Assembly (NCBI RefSeq): GCF_013317235.1
Contig: NZ_WLCM01000028.1
Location: 3,219 to 54,785 of the forward strand
Direction of reading: 5' to 3'
Source of the DNA: Leisingera sp. ANG59
Lineage (GTDB): Bacteria > Pseudomonadota > Alphaproteobacteria > Rhodobacterales > Rhodobacteraceae
DNA length: 51,567 nucleotides
The position numbers and the translations under genes were made by a program. Below are positions 25,466 through 33,488 of this stretch, in pieces. A model generated the notes under the pieces. That model was not told the origin of the DNA. It saw only the letters and a program-made list of their open reading frames with translations, and did no database searches. Each line of letters opens with the position of its first letter. Positions within the stretch are counted from its first letter, which is position 1.

Positions 25466-26156
25466 AACTGTCCACTTCTAGATCATAAGCACCGGTTTCG
25501 CCCCGTGCAGGCGTCTCCGGCATCCGGTCTCCCCATTCCCGAGGCCGCCGCACCAGCGCGGTGCGGAACCCCACCTGCCGCGCAGCGTCCAGGTCATAGG
25601 GGTGGCAAGCCACCATCAGGCATTCCTCAGGCGCCAGCTGTAGCCGCCTTGCCGCCCGCCGGTAGGCTTCTGGCAGCAGCTTGTAGAGGCCCAGCCCCTC
25701 GCATGACAGCACCGCATCCCAGACCAGCCCGTTCCGGCGCGAGCTGTCGATGATCAGCCGGTAGGAGAGCAGCGAGAACGACGCCACGATGCGGTCCAGG
25801 CGAAGCGCCGCCAGCCCTTCCTGCACGTCGGGCCAGGCATCGAACCCATGCGGTGCATCCCAGGCTATCGCCTGCCGGTCTCGCGCGTCAAAGGTCTCCA
25901 GCCCTTCTTCGTTCAGCAGCGCTTCCAGACAGAACCGGTGCGCTTCGTCGAAGTTGTATGCCGGCGGGCCATCCTCACCAAGGTTCAGCATCGCCTGCAT
26001 CGACCGCCGCCGCAGGTCATTGGCCAGCGCCGCCCAGTCACGGCTGATCCCGTGGCGCTGTCCCGCCGCGGCGAATGCATCGCGGAACCCGCTGTGCCAG
26101 TCCAGCACGGTGCCGCCGGTATCAAATGTCAGCGCCTTGATGTCTTGAAGTCTCAT
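25434..26156 (-). CDS. HAD-superfamily hydrolase, haloacid dehalogenase type II-like
   Basis: This 240-residue HAD protein has a nucleophile Asp12 in ALTFDTGGTVLDW, the Lys motif GLYKLLPEAYRRAARRL and motif III MVACHPYDLDAARQVGFRTALV. These resemble L-2-haloacid dehalogenases more than phosphatases. The usual SNGN segment is replaced by SLLSY, so substrate specificity is uncertain. The expected reaction is hydrolytic removal of halide from a 2-haloacid, or a phosphatase-type reaction. The 3' end overlaps the convergent regulator gene by 32 bp. A second, unrelated haloacid dehalogenase family member (DehI type) lies at 33489. Confidence 0.8.
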   Translation of the reverse strand: MRLQDIKALTFDTGGTVLDWHSGFRDAFAAAGQRHGISRDWAALANDLRRRSMQAMLNLGEDGPPAYNFDEAHRFCLEALLNEEGLETFDARDRQAIAWDAPHGFDAWPDVQEGLAALRLDRIVASFSLLSYRLIIDSSRRNGLVWDAVLSCEGLGLYKLLPEAYRRAARRLQLAPEECLMVACHPYDLDAARQVGFRTALVRRPREWGDRMPETPARGETGAYDLEVDSFNELAAALQG

Positions 26157-26226
26157 GTGGTTTCTCCCTCATCAGCAATTCCGCACCAGGTCGGGCTAGC
26201 ACGCGCCGGCTACCCTTAACTGCTGT

Positions 26227-26883
26227 TCAGGCCGCCTGCGCGGCCTTCAACTGCTGCAGGATACTGGCATAGTTTTCTTCGCCCTGCGCGCCGCTCACCA
26301 GATGTTGGCGCTCAAAGATCATCGCGGGCACGCCCTGGACGCCGCGGCTGGTCCAGAATTGCTCTTTGGCGCGCACCTGTTCGGCGCGACCGCCGCTTTC
26401 CAGCATGGCGCGGGCCGCATCGCCATCCAGCCCCGCGCCAGCGGCAACCGAGGCCAGAACATCAATGCTGAAAACATCCTCGCGCCGGGTAAAGAAGGCC
26501 GCAAACAGCGCCAGCTTTACGTCATGCGCCTTGCCCTGCTCCTCCGCCCAGCCGATCAGCTGATGGGCGCGGAAGGTGTTATACATACGCATGTCGTCAG
26601 CATAGTTGAAGGTGAACCCCAGCGCCGCGCCCATCTCTGTCAGCCGCGCCCGCGCCTGGCGCGAACCCTCCGGCGTGGTGCCGTATTTCGCAGCCAGATG
26701 CTCGCGCAGGTTCTCACCCTCCGGCGCCATCTGCGGGTTCAGCTCGAACGGGTGCCAGTGGATGTCCACCCCGATGCCGGTCTCGCGCACCGCCTTGGCC
26801 AGTTGGTAATAGCCGATGGCGCACCAGGGGCAAACAACGTCCGAGACGATATCGACGCGGATCGGCTGGGTTTCTGCGGTCAT
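26227..26883 (-). CDS. DsbA-family oxidoreductase (FrnE-like)
   Basis: This 218-residue thioredoxin-fold protein has the redox pair Cys18-Pro-Trp-Cys21 (DVVCPWCAIGY), an inserted helical domain and the cis-Pro loop SRGVQGVPAMIF. It lacks a signal peptide, as FrnE-like 2-hydroxychromene-2-carboxylate-isomerase/DsbA relatives do, so it probably acts in the cytoplasm on disulfides or glutathione adducts. ACAAGGAG precedes ATG 26883. It sits 4 nt after the stop of the GST gene, which suggests co-transcription and a thiol-related job. Confidence 0.86.
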   Translation of the reverse strand: MTAETQPIRVDIVSDVVCPWCAIGYYQLAKAVRETGIGVDIHWHPFELNPQMAPEGENLREHLAAKYGTTPEGSRQARARLTEMGAALGFTFNYADDMRMYNTFRAHQLIGWAEEQGKAHDVKLALFAAFFTRREDVFSIDVLASVAAGAGLDGDAARAMLESGGRAEQVRAKEQFWTSRGVQGVPAMIFERQHLVSGAQGEENYASILQQLKAAQAA

Positions 26884-26887
26884 GGGA

Positions 26888-27598
26888 TCACTCCTTGTAA
26901 TTGGCGGCATTGGCGGCCGCCGCAGCTTCGGTGTCGCCTTGGCCAAAGACGGCAGGTCGCGGTTTCGGCAGCTGCAACGCCGCCTGGGTGGCAGGCCGCA
27001 CGTCAATGCGAGCGAGCCAGGCGTTCAGATGGTCCAGGCCGGAGACATCAACTCCGGCCCAGAAATAGGACCGCGCCCAGGGGTACGTGGCGATATCGGC
27101 AATCGACATCTCCTCCCCTACCAGCCAGGCGCGCCCTTGCAGGCGGCTGTCGAGCACCTCCAGCAGGCGGCGGGACTCGTCCACATAGCGCTTGATGGCA
27201 TAGGGGTCGTCATGGCCGTTGGGCCGGGCGATGCGCTGGAAATACATCGCCTGCCCCATCATCGGCCCGAGGCCGCCCATCTGGAACATCAGCCACTGAT
27301 GCACCTGCGAGCGTTCCTTGGGATCCTCGCTCAGGAACCGCCCGTATTTCTCAGCCAGGTACCACAGGATCGCACCGCTTTCGAAGACCGCGAAATCATC
27401 GTTTCCGCGGTCGACAATGGTGGGGATGCGGCCATTTGGGTTGAGCTTCAGGTACTCCGGCGCCTTCTGTTCCCGCTTGGAGAAATCCACCGCCGACAGT
27501 TCGTACGGAATACCCGCCTCATGCAGAAAGATCAGCGGCTTCCAGCCGTTCATCGTCGGCGCCGTATACAGAAGGATATCCGGTTTACCCTCGTTCAT
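26888..27598 (-). CDS. Glutathione S-transferase (YfcG/Ure2-like), copy 1
   Basis: This 236-residue GST has the N-terminal thioredoxin-like domain (ILLYTAPTMNGWKP, then KLNPNGRIPTIVD and FESGAILWYLAEKYG, the glutathione-binding segments) and a helical C-terminal domain (MMGQAMYFQRIA, IADIATYPWAR). The nu-class signature TMNGxKP suggests disulfide-bond reductase or conjugation activity. The product is a close sister of the GST at 30207-30923; both have the block MMGQAMYFQRIA and KRYVDESRRL. ATG 27598 was chosen where the family homology begins. The gene lies between the DsbA-like gene and the Kef-type antiporter. Confidence 0.9.
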   Translation of the reverse strand: MNEGKPDILLYTAPTMNGWKPLIFLHEAGIPYELSAVDFSKREQKAPEYLKLNPNGRIPTIVDRGNDDFAVFESGAILWYLAEKYGRFLSEDPKERSQVHQWLMFQMGGLGPMMGQAMYFQRIARPNGHDDPYAIKRYVDESRRLLEVLDSRLQGRAWLVGEEMSIADIATYPWARSYFWAGVDVSGLDHLNAWLARIDVRPATQAALQLPKPRPAVFGQGDTEAAAAANAANYKE

Positions 27599-27608
27599 AA
27601 CCTCGGTC

Positions 27609-29525
27609 TCACAGGCTCGCATCGCCCTTGGGCGGCGGGGTCCAGCCGCGTTCCGAACGGTCGTGAGTGTCATGGCGGTCCGCCTTCATCAGCTCGAACA
27701 GAGTCTGCGAATGCGCCCGCATCGCATCGATATAGCTTTTCGACACCCCGCTTTCATTCCAGCTCTCCCGCAGCCCGTCCAGCGCCTCGCGGTCATGGCT
27801 GCGGAAGGTGCGGCTGGCGGCCTCGGCCCGGAACGGGTGGTAGCCGATGGCGGTCATCGCATCGCGACCCATTGCCAGCGCACCCTCGAAGGTTTCCCGC
27901 TGGGCCAGATGGGCGCCCGCCCGCTCCAGCTCATAGACATGGTGCCGGTCATGGGCACGGGCGTGGATGGTGACCTGCGGATAGGTCTTGGCAACATGAT
28001 GCACCAGTTCCGTCTGCTTTTCCCGGTCATCCAGCGCGGCGATGAAAAGCTTGGCATCCTCCAGCCCTGCGCTGTGCAGCAGGTCCGGGCGGGTGGCATC
28101 GCCGTAGTAGGCGCGGAAGCCGATCCGCGACAGGTTCTCGATGGTTTCGGGATCGTGGTCCAGCACCGTCACCTTGTGGCCGTTAGTGACCAGCATCCGG
28201 GTGATGATCTGGCCGACCCGGCCAATGCCCGCCACCACGATGCTGCCCGCCTCGTCGATCTCATCCGCCGCGCGGTCCTCTGTCCGGACCGCACGCGGCG
28301 CCAGCACCTTTTCATAAAGGATGAACAGCAGCGGCGTCAGCAGCATGGTCAGCGCCACCACCAGCGTCATCGGCTTGACCACCTCTGCCCCCAGGATACC
28401 GGCCCCGGCGGCAAAGCCGAACAGGACAAAGGCGAACTCTCCCGCCTGCGCGAGCCCCAGGGTGACCAGCCAGCGGTCGGCGCCGCGCAGCCCGAAGCCG
28501 GTGACCAGCACGTAGAGCAGCCCCGCCTTGAGCGCCATCAGCGCAACCGCGAGCCCCACGAGGCCGAAGGGGTTGGACAGCAGCAGCCCGAAGTCGATGC
28601 CCGCCCCGACGGTGATGAAGAACAGGCCCAGAAGCAGCCCCTTGAACGGTTCGATGTCGCTTTCCAGCTCGTGCCGGTATTCGCTGTCCGACAGCACCAC
28701 GCCGGCCAGGAATGTGCCAAGCGCGGGGGACAGACCGACGTAATTCATCAACAGCGCAATGCCGATCACCAGCATCAGCGCGGCGGCGGTGAAGATCTCG
28801 CGCAGGCGGGCCTCGGCGATGAAGCGGAAGACCGGCCGGATCACCGTCCGCCCCGCCACGACGATGCCCGCAATGATGATCAGCACCGCCGCCGCCTGCG
28901 CCCAGTCGGGCAGCGTGTCGAACAGCGTCGGCGCGCCGTGACCGTGCCCGTGCGTATCCGCCGCGGGCGCGCCATGGCCCGCATCGCCATGCCCGTCATG
29001 TCCGCCCGCCGCCGCGTTCACCGCCAGCAGCGGCATCAGCGCCAGCATCGGGATCACCGCGATGTCCTGCGTCAGCAGCACCGAAAAGGCGCTCTTGCCG
29101 CCCGCTGTCTGCATCAGCCCCTTTTCGCCCAGCGTCTGCAGCACGATCGCGGTGGAGGACAGCGCCAGGATCATCCCCAGCGCCAAGGCCGCCTGCCAGG
29201 CCAGGCCAAAGGCCAGCGCTGCCGCGGCGATCAGCGCGGCGGTGCCCAGCACCTGCAGGCCGCCCAGCCCGAGAAGCTGCGCCCGCATCCGCCACAGCAT
29301 TGCGGGCTGCAGTTCCAGGCCGACCAGGAACAGCATCATCACCACGCCGAACTCGGCAAAATGCTGGATGTCGGCGGTTTCGCCGCCGACGACGCCCAGA
29401 ACCGGGCCGATCACCACCCCGGCGATCAGATAACCGAGGACGGAGCCGAGGCCGAGACGCTTGGCCAGCGGCACCGCCAGTACGGCAGCGGCGAGATAGA
29501 CAAAACCGGCAGCGAGCAGTTCCAT
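27609..29525 (-). CDS. KefB/KefC-type cation:proton antiporter (CPA2) with RCK domain
   Basis: This 638-residue inner-membrane antiporter has about 12 hydrophobic segments over residues 1-400 and a C-terminal TrkA-N (RCK) domain starting near residue 425 (VVAGIGRVGQIITRML, a Rossmann GxGxxG motif). The CPA2 signature LLTQDIAVIPML is present. Kef systems release K+ and acidify the cytoplasm on electrophile stress, gated by glutathione conjugates. A His-rich insert (six His within residues 176-196, HDGHG and HGHGHG) replaces a plain loop and may bind metal. ATG 29525 overlaps the stop of the flavoprotein gene, and GST genes flank both: a glutathione-gated detoxification module. Confidence 0.9.
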   Translation of the reverse strand: MELLAAGFVYLAAAVLAVPLAKRLGLGSVLGYLIAGVVIGPVLGVVGGETADIQHFAEFGVVMMLFLVGLELQPAMLWRMRAQLLGLGGLQVLGTAALIAAAALAFGLAWQAALALGMILALSSTAIVLQTLGEKGLMQTAGGKSAFSVLLTQDIAVIPMLALMPLLAVNAAAGGHDGHGDAGHGAPAADTHGHGHGAPTLFDTLPDWAQAAAVLIIIAGIVVAGRTVIRPVFRFIAEARLREIFTAAALMLVIGIALLMNYVGLSPALGTFLAGVVLSDSEYRHELESDIEPFKGLLLGLFFITVGAGIDFGLLLSNPFGLVGLAVALMALKAGLLYVLVTGFGLRGADRWLVTLGLAQAGEFAFVLFGFAAGAGILGAEVVKPMTLVVALTMLLTPLLFILYEKVLAPRAVRTEDRAADEIDEAGSIVVAGIGRVGQIITRMLVTNGHKVTVLDHDPETIENLSRIGFRAYYGDATRPDLLHSAGLEDAKLFIAALDDREKQTELVHHVAKTYPQVTIHARAHDRHHVYELERAGAHLAQRETFEGALAMGRDAMTAIGYHPFRAEAASRTFRSHDREALDGLRESWNESGVSKSYIDAMRAHSQTLFELMKADRHDTHDRSERGWTPPPKGDASL

Positions 29526-30139
29526 CACACGGCCTCCAGCTTGGCGGCCCCTGCCGCCGCGATCCCGTTCAGCGTAAGCGCCGCACGCGCCGCCGCGATG
29601 TCCAGCGTATCGTCGCGCAGCGCCTGCAGCAGCGCCTGCCATTCGGCGAGGTGAGACTTGTCCCGTCCCTCGTCCACCGCACGCCCCGCGCCGAACAGCA
29701 CGAAGGGCGCCAGGTAGCGCATCCGGCACAGATCAGCGGTTTTCTCGAACGGCATCAGCAAGTCACGAAGATGCGCGCCATTTGCACCCTCGGGTGTGTA
29801 GACCTCGGCGGCGGCCCCGCAGGTGACTGCGTTGAAGGTCACCTTGCCGTCGAGCGCGTGGCCCGACTGGCCATAGGCAAAGCCGTGCTCCAGCACCAGG
29901 TCCTGCCATTCCTTCAGCAAGGCCGGCGCGGAATACCAGAACACCGGGTGCAGGAATACGATGGCGTCATGTTCGGTGAGCCGCTGCTGCTCGCGGTCGG
30001 TATCGATGCCGAACGACGGGTATTCGCCGTAGAGATCGACACAGGTGACCCCCTCGATCGCCTGCGCGGCCCTGAACATCGGCGCGTTGATCTCCGAGCG
30101 GCCGGGCCGCGGATGCGCCAGGTATACCAGTGTCTTCAT
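29525..30139 (-). CDS. NAD(P)H-dependent flavoprotein, KefF/KefG-like ancillary subunit
   Basis: This 204-residue flavodoxin-fold quinone reductase has MKTLVYLAHPRPGRSEINA, the LHPVFWYSAPALLKEWQDLV motif and AYGQSGHALDGKVTFNAVT, all as in KefF/KefG. These bind FMN and the KefC/B carboxy domain, activating K+ efflux, and can reduce quinones. TGA and the antiporter ATG share a base (TGATG), so the two are coupled, supporting a physical complex. The ATG at 30139 starts at the conserved core. Confidence 0.9.
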   Translation of the reverse strand: MKTLVYLAHPRPGRSEINAPMFRAAQAIEGVTCVDLYGEYPSFGIDTDREQQRLTEHDAIVFLHPVFWYSAPALLKEWQDLVLEHGFAYGQSGHALDGKVTFNAVTCGAAAEVYTPEGANGAHLRDLLMPFEKTADLCRMRYLAPFVLFGAGRAVDEGRDKSHLAEWQALLQALRDDTLDIAAARAALTLNGIAAAGAAKLEAV

Positions 30140-30206
30140 GCCATCGCTCCTTGCCGGCAACCGGCCCCGCGGGCGGCGGCGCTGCACACGCCCCGCCCTG
30201 CAAGGC

Positions 30207-30923
30207 TCATGCCTTCTTTACATCGCCCGCAAAGCGCGCGGCGTTTTCCCTCAGGAAGGCCTCCGCATCCGCGTTTTCGTCCCAGAACTGAGGCTGCGCC
30301 TTGGGGATGGTCAGCGCCTTCTGCACCGCCGGGCGCGCGCCGATGCGGCCGAACCAGGCCTTCAGGTGCGGCAAGTCGTCAACCTCGACCCGCGCCCAAG
30401 GGTAGGCCCGCGCCCAGGGGTAGATCATCATGTCGGCGATGGAATATTCGCCCGCGATATAGCCGCGTCCCTCAAGGCGCGTGTTCAGCACTTCCATCAG
30501 GCGGCGGGATTCATCCACGTAGCGCTTGATCGAGAACGGCTCCTCCTGCCCGTTCGGCGCCGCGATGCGCTGGAAATACATCGCCTGCCCCATCATCGGG
30601 CCGACGTGGCCGACCTGGAAGAACAGCCACTGCAGCGTTTCCGACCGGGTAACCGGATCGTCCGACAGGAACCGGCCGTATTTGTTGGCCAGATGCCAAA
30701 GAATGGCGCCGGACTCAAAAATGGCCCGATCTTCGGCCCGGTCATAGATCGTGGGGATCTTTCCGTTCGGGTTCAGCTTGAGGAAATCGGGGGTTTTCTG
30801 CTCCTGCTTGGAGAAATCGATGAAAGTCAGGTCATAGGGGACACCAGCTTCTTCCAGAAAAATAACCGGCTTGTAACCGTTCATAGTGGCAGCGGTGTAA
30901 AGGTGAATGTCCGGTTGGGTCAT
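30207..30923 (-). CDS. Glutathione S-transferase (YfcG/Ure2-like), copy 2
   Basis: This 238-residue GST has IHLYTAATMNGYKP, KLNPNGKIPTIYD, FESGAILWHLANKYG and MMGQAMYFQRIA, with a C-terminal helical domain. It is very similar along its whole length to the GST at 26888-27598, indicating an old duplication that now brackets the Kef pair. CAGGAGA precedes ATG 30923. It probably conjugates or reduces electrophiles, supplying adducts that gate the antiporter. Confidence 0.9.
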   Translation of the reverse strand: MTQPDIHLYTAATMNGYKPVIFLEEAGVPYDLTFIDFSKQEQKTPDFLKLNPNGKIPTIYDRAEDRAIFESGAILWHLANKYGRFLSDDPVTRSETLQWLFFQVGHVGPMMGQAMYFQRIAAPNGQEEPFSIKRYVDESRRLMEVLNTRLEGRGYIAGEYSIADMMIYPWARAYPWARVEVDDLPHLKAWFGRIGARPAVQKALTIPKAQPQFWDENADAEAFLRENAARFAGDVKKA

Positions 30924-30981
30924 GATTGTCTCCTGAGGGCAAGTGTCCGGGCCCGCTCGGTGCCGCGCAGGCCCGAAGGGT

Positions 30982-31785
30982 TCAGATTTCCAGCGTCCAG
31001 TGTTTCTGCTGGTAATCCAGCACGTCCTTGATCGCCTCTTCCGGGAAGACAGTGCGGAACTTGTGGTGATCCGCCGCGATGACCTCGGCCATCTTGTCGA
31101 TCATCGGCTGCGGATCCATCTGCAAGCCGTCGCCTGCAAACAGGTCGCGGACCTTGCGGATCGCTTCCGGCGGCGTAATGCTCTTCTCCGGATCATACCA
31201 CTCGTCCATCTTGTCATACATCCGGTCGTTGAACCCGGTCCGGTACGCGCCCGGGTTGAGGGTCGCAACCTGGACACCCATCGGTTCAAGCTCTTCCCGC
31301 ATCAGTTCGGCGATGGCCTCCAGCGCGTGTTTGGACGCGGTATAGGGGGCCAGATAGGGGAAGGTCAGGAACCCGGCGATCGACGAGACGAACACCACCT
31401 TGCCGCGCCCGCGGCGGGCAAAGGCCTGCGCATAGGGCTGCACGAACTCGACGGTCGAGAACACGTTGGTTTCAAACACATTCCGGATGCGGTCGACGTC
31501 AACCTCGGCAATCGGGCCGGTATCGCCGATGGCGGCATTTGCCACCACAACATCCACATCGGCGCCAAAGCGGTCAAAGGCGGCCTGCCGGTCCTCGGCG
31601 CTGGTGATATCCAGCTTGACGGTTTCCAGCGCTAGGCCCAGCTCAGCCGCTTCTGCCTTGAGCGTTTCCGCCCCTTTTGCGCCGTGGGTCGTCGCAATCA
31701 CGCGATGGCCCTGCTTCGCCAGTTCGAAGGCCGCACCCTTGCCAAGCCCGGAGCCGGCACCAGTGATCAGAATAGTCTTGCTCAT
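30982..31785 (-). CDS. Short-chain dehydrogenase/reductase (SDR)
   Basis: This 267-residue classical SDR has the cofactor motif TGAGSGLGKGAAFEL, the NAA-type segment VVANAAIG, catalytic Ser in VSSIAGF and Tyr-x-x-x-Lys (APYTASKHALE). The ATTHGAK after beta2 suggests NADP preference, but this is weak. Substrate unknown. It sits downstream of the cupin and quinone-reductase-like genes with 15 nt spacing, probably one operon divergent from the HxlR regulator, which suggests carbonyl or quinone detoxification. Confidence 0.88.
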   Translation of the reverse strand: MSKTILITGAGSGLGKGAAFELAKQGHRVIATTHGAKGAETLKAEAAELGLALETVKLDITSAEDRQAAFDRFGADVDVVVANAAIGDTGPIAEVDVDRIRNVFETNVFSTVEFVQPYAQAFARRGRGKVVFVSSIAGFLTFPYLAPYTASKHALEAIAELMREELEPMGVQVATLNPGAYRTGFNDRMYDKMDEWYDPEKSITPPEAIRKVRDLFAGDGLQMDPQPMIDKMAEVIAADHHKFRTVFPEEAIKDVLDYQQKHWTLEI

Positions 31786-31800
31786 CTGCCGTTCCTCGCC

Positions 31801-32154
31801 TCAGTTGTGCGGTTCCAGGTCATTGTCCAGACGCTCGAACAGCACGGCCTCAACCGTGGTGGTTCCGACATTGCTGACCTGATGCGTCCAGGGTCCGTTG
31901 TGCATGAAGTCGCCATCAGCCACCTCTTTCTCGACGATCGAGCCGTCTTCGAGCTTGATGGACAGCGTGCCGCCCTTGATGAAGTAGACGATCTCCTCGG
32001 GGTGGCGGTGCGGCTCATCCGTCGCACCCGGCGGCATCTTCATGCGGACCAGACGCGTAATGCCGGTGTTCACCAGCTCTTCATACATGTCGGGCGACGC
32101 CTCGTCGGCCAGCGGCGCGCGCTGGCCTTCGGTGATCAGGGGAGAGTTGCTCAC
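31801..32154 (-). CDS. Small cupin-domain protein
   Basis: This 117-residue single cupin barrel has the first motif MPPGATDEPHRHPEEIVYFIKGG (His-x-His, with Glu) and the second motif VADGDFMHNGPWTHQVSNVG. The metal site appears complete. GTG at 32154 is used because AAAGGAGG lies 8 nt before it and no ATG in frame fits. It is between the quinone-reductase-like and SDR genes. Function unknown; such proteins bind small ligands or act as isomerases/dioxygenases. Confidence 0.8.
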   Translation of the reverse strand: MSNSPLITEGQRAPLADEASPDMYEELVNTGITRLVRMKMPPGATDEPHRHPEEIVYFIKGGTLSIKLEDGSIVEKEVADGDFMHNGPWTHQVSNVGTTTVEAVLFERLDNDLEPHN

Positions 32155-32195
32155 CTCATGAGCCTCCTTTTTGGAATGAGTTCCACAAACGTGGA

Positions 32196-32807
32196 TCAGG
32201 CCACTTCCGATACGGAATTGGCACCGAAGACATGGGCCAGATGCGCGTCAAAACGGGCGAAATCCGAGTCCACATCGGCGTTCTTCATCACGTCAAAGGC
32301 GCCAAAGGTGGGCAGCGGCGACATGCCGAAGAACTTGGCGTTCAGGTGCATCGGGCGCAGCAGATCGTCGAGCGACGCGCCTTCGAAGAACGGCTCAGCC
32401 GGGTTGTCGAAGGATTCGGCCGGGGCGTTCAGCGTAACGGACAGCATGTAGGTGGTGCCGGTCAGCGAGCCGCCCATGCCGTAGTTTTCTTTCGGGGCTT
32501 CGGCGATGCGGCCATCACCATTGGTCAGGCGGCCATCCATACCTGCGGTATAGACCTCATCCATGTATTTCTTGAACGACCACGGTACACCCATCCAGTT
32601 TACCGGGAACTGCATGATGACGGTGTCGGCCCATTGGTGGCTGGCGATTTCCTGCTCGACATCATAGCCTTCGGCGATCTTAGTCACACGCACGTCGTGT
32701 CCGGCGGCTTTCAGGTACGCGGTGGCACGGTCAATCAGCGCTGCGTTCAGTTCACCCTTGGCAAAGGGATAGGGCTGGTGGCCGTTGAGGATCAGAATAT
32801 TGCTCAT
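32196..32807 (-). CDS. NAD(P)H-dependent quinone reductase-like flavoprotein (MdaB type)
   Basis: This 203-residue flavodoxin-like fold protein (NILILNGHQPYPFAKGELN; DTVIMQFPVNWMGVPWSFKKYMDEV) has the FMN/FAD-binding and dimer features of MdaB/NQO-like oxidoreductases. It reduces quinones by two electrons to limit redox cycling. AAGGAAG precedes ATG 32807. The promoter region contains element copy 2 (32887-32912) next to the HxlR regulator, so it is the most likely regulated target. Confidence 0.86.
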   Translation of the reverse strand: MSNILILNGHQPYPFAKGELNAALIDRATAYLKAAGHDVRVTKIAEGYDVEQEIASHQWADTVIMQFPVNWMGVPWSFKKYMDEVYTAGMDGRLTNGDGRIAEAPKENYGMGGSLTGTTYMLSVTLNAPAESFDNPAEPFFEGASLDDLLRPMHLNAKFFGMSPLPTFGAFDVMKNADVDSDFARFDAHLAHVFGANSVSEVA

Positions 32808-33112
32808 GGTGTCTTCCTTGCGATTTCCTGCGGCGTGGCGGGATCAGCCGCCGCACAGCCTGCAATCTGGACACGACGAAACATTCCGCAACTAGTATAC
32901 TTTTGGTAACCTCCACCAAAATCAGCACGGAAGGATGGGGCGGTTTCGCAGATGACCCGACTAAGGCCATGAAATAAGACCGGAAAACTTCCGCGCCCCG
33001 CCCGCGTTGACAAATTTGGACATTTGTGAAATTTGTTTCTCAAGCAACGAAAAGAGACCTGATCACTTTTCCTGTCCGCCCGAATCCTCTCCGGAACCTC
33101 ATGGAGGCAATG
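32808..33112. other. Divergent promoter region between quinone-reductase-like and HxlR genes
   Basis: No gene is visible here. The region contains the shared operator candidate at 32887-32912 and AT-richer sequence near 33004-33060 that could hold the HxlR promoter. Confidence 0.5.
32887..32912 (-). promoter_or_regulatory. Shared operator/promoter element upstream of the quinone-reductase-like gene (copy 2)
   Basis: Read on the minus strand, the element begins AGGTTACCAAAAGTATAC and ends GTTGCG, matching the copy at 20159-20184 at 23 of 26 positions. It also contains the palindrome AGTATACT. It lies 80 nt before the gene starting at 32807 and 200 nt before the divergent HxlR gene. It is a likely binding site for that regulator. 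Confidence 0.65.
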
Positions 33113-33487
33113 ATGCGAGCACGCGTGGAAGAAGACGACCAAGGCCGCCGCAACGCCTACGACGCCTGTTTTGAACCCTGCGCAATCGAGCGCGGCATGC
33201 GGATCATCGGCGGCAAGTGGACTGGCTCCATCCTGTGGCACCTGAAAGACGAACCCGTCCGGTTCAACGATCTCGCCCGCATGGTCGGCGGTGCCAGCAA
33301 GAAGATGATCACCGAACGCCTGCGCCAGCTCGAAGGACAGGGTCTTGTGACCCGCCAGGTTCTGGATACCGCTCCGGTGTCGGTGCAATACGAGATTACG
33401 GATCTGGGCCGCACCGCGCTGGGTTTCCTGGACGAGTTGCGCAAATGGAGTGAAGGACTGCCGCAACACATAAGGGAAGAGGCCTGA
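33113..33487 (+). CDS. HxlR-family winged-helix transcriptional regulator
   Basis: This 124-residue HxlR protein has ACFEPCAIERGMRIIGGKWTG, the wing-helix core RFNDLARMVGGASKKMITERL and the terminal YEITDLGRTALGFLDEL. Cys19 and Cys23 precede the DNA-binding domain. Related regulators (YodB, HypR, QorR) use N-terminal Cys to sense quinones or disulfide stress, so this is likely an electrophile sensor. Of several possible ATGs the one at 33113 fits the GGAGG at 33103-33107. It is 1 nt from the following DehI-family gene and divergent from a quinone-reductase-like gene. Confidence 0.85.
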   Translation: MRARVEEDDQGRRNAYDACFEPCAIERGMRIIGGKWTGSILWHLKDEPVRFNDLARMVGGASKKMITERLRQLEGQGLVTRQVLDTAPVSVQYEITDLGRTALGFLDELRKWSEGLPQHIREEA

Positions 33488-33488
33488 C

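Noticed and set aside
27318-29654. A 778-codon plus-strand open frame
   Set aside because: It lies antisense to the Kef-type antiporter, has low-complexity Gln/His/Arg-rich composition and no family. The antiporter frame explains the DNA.
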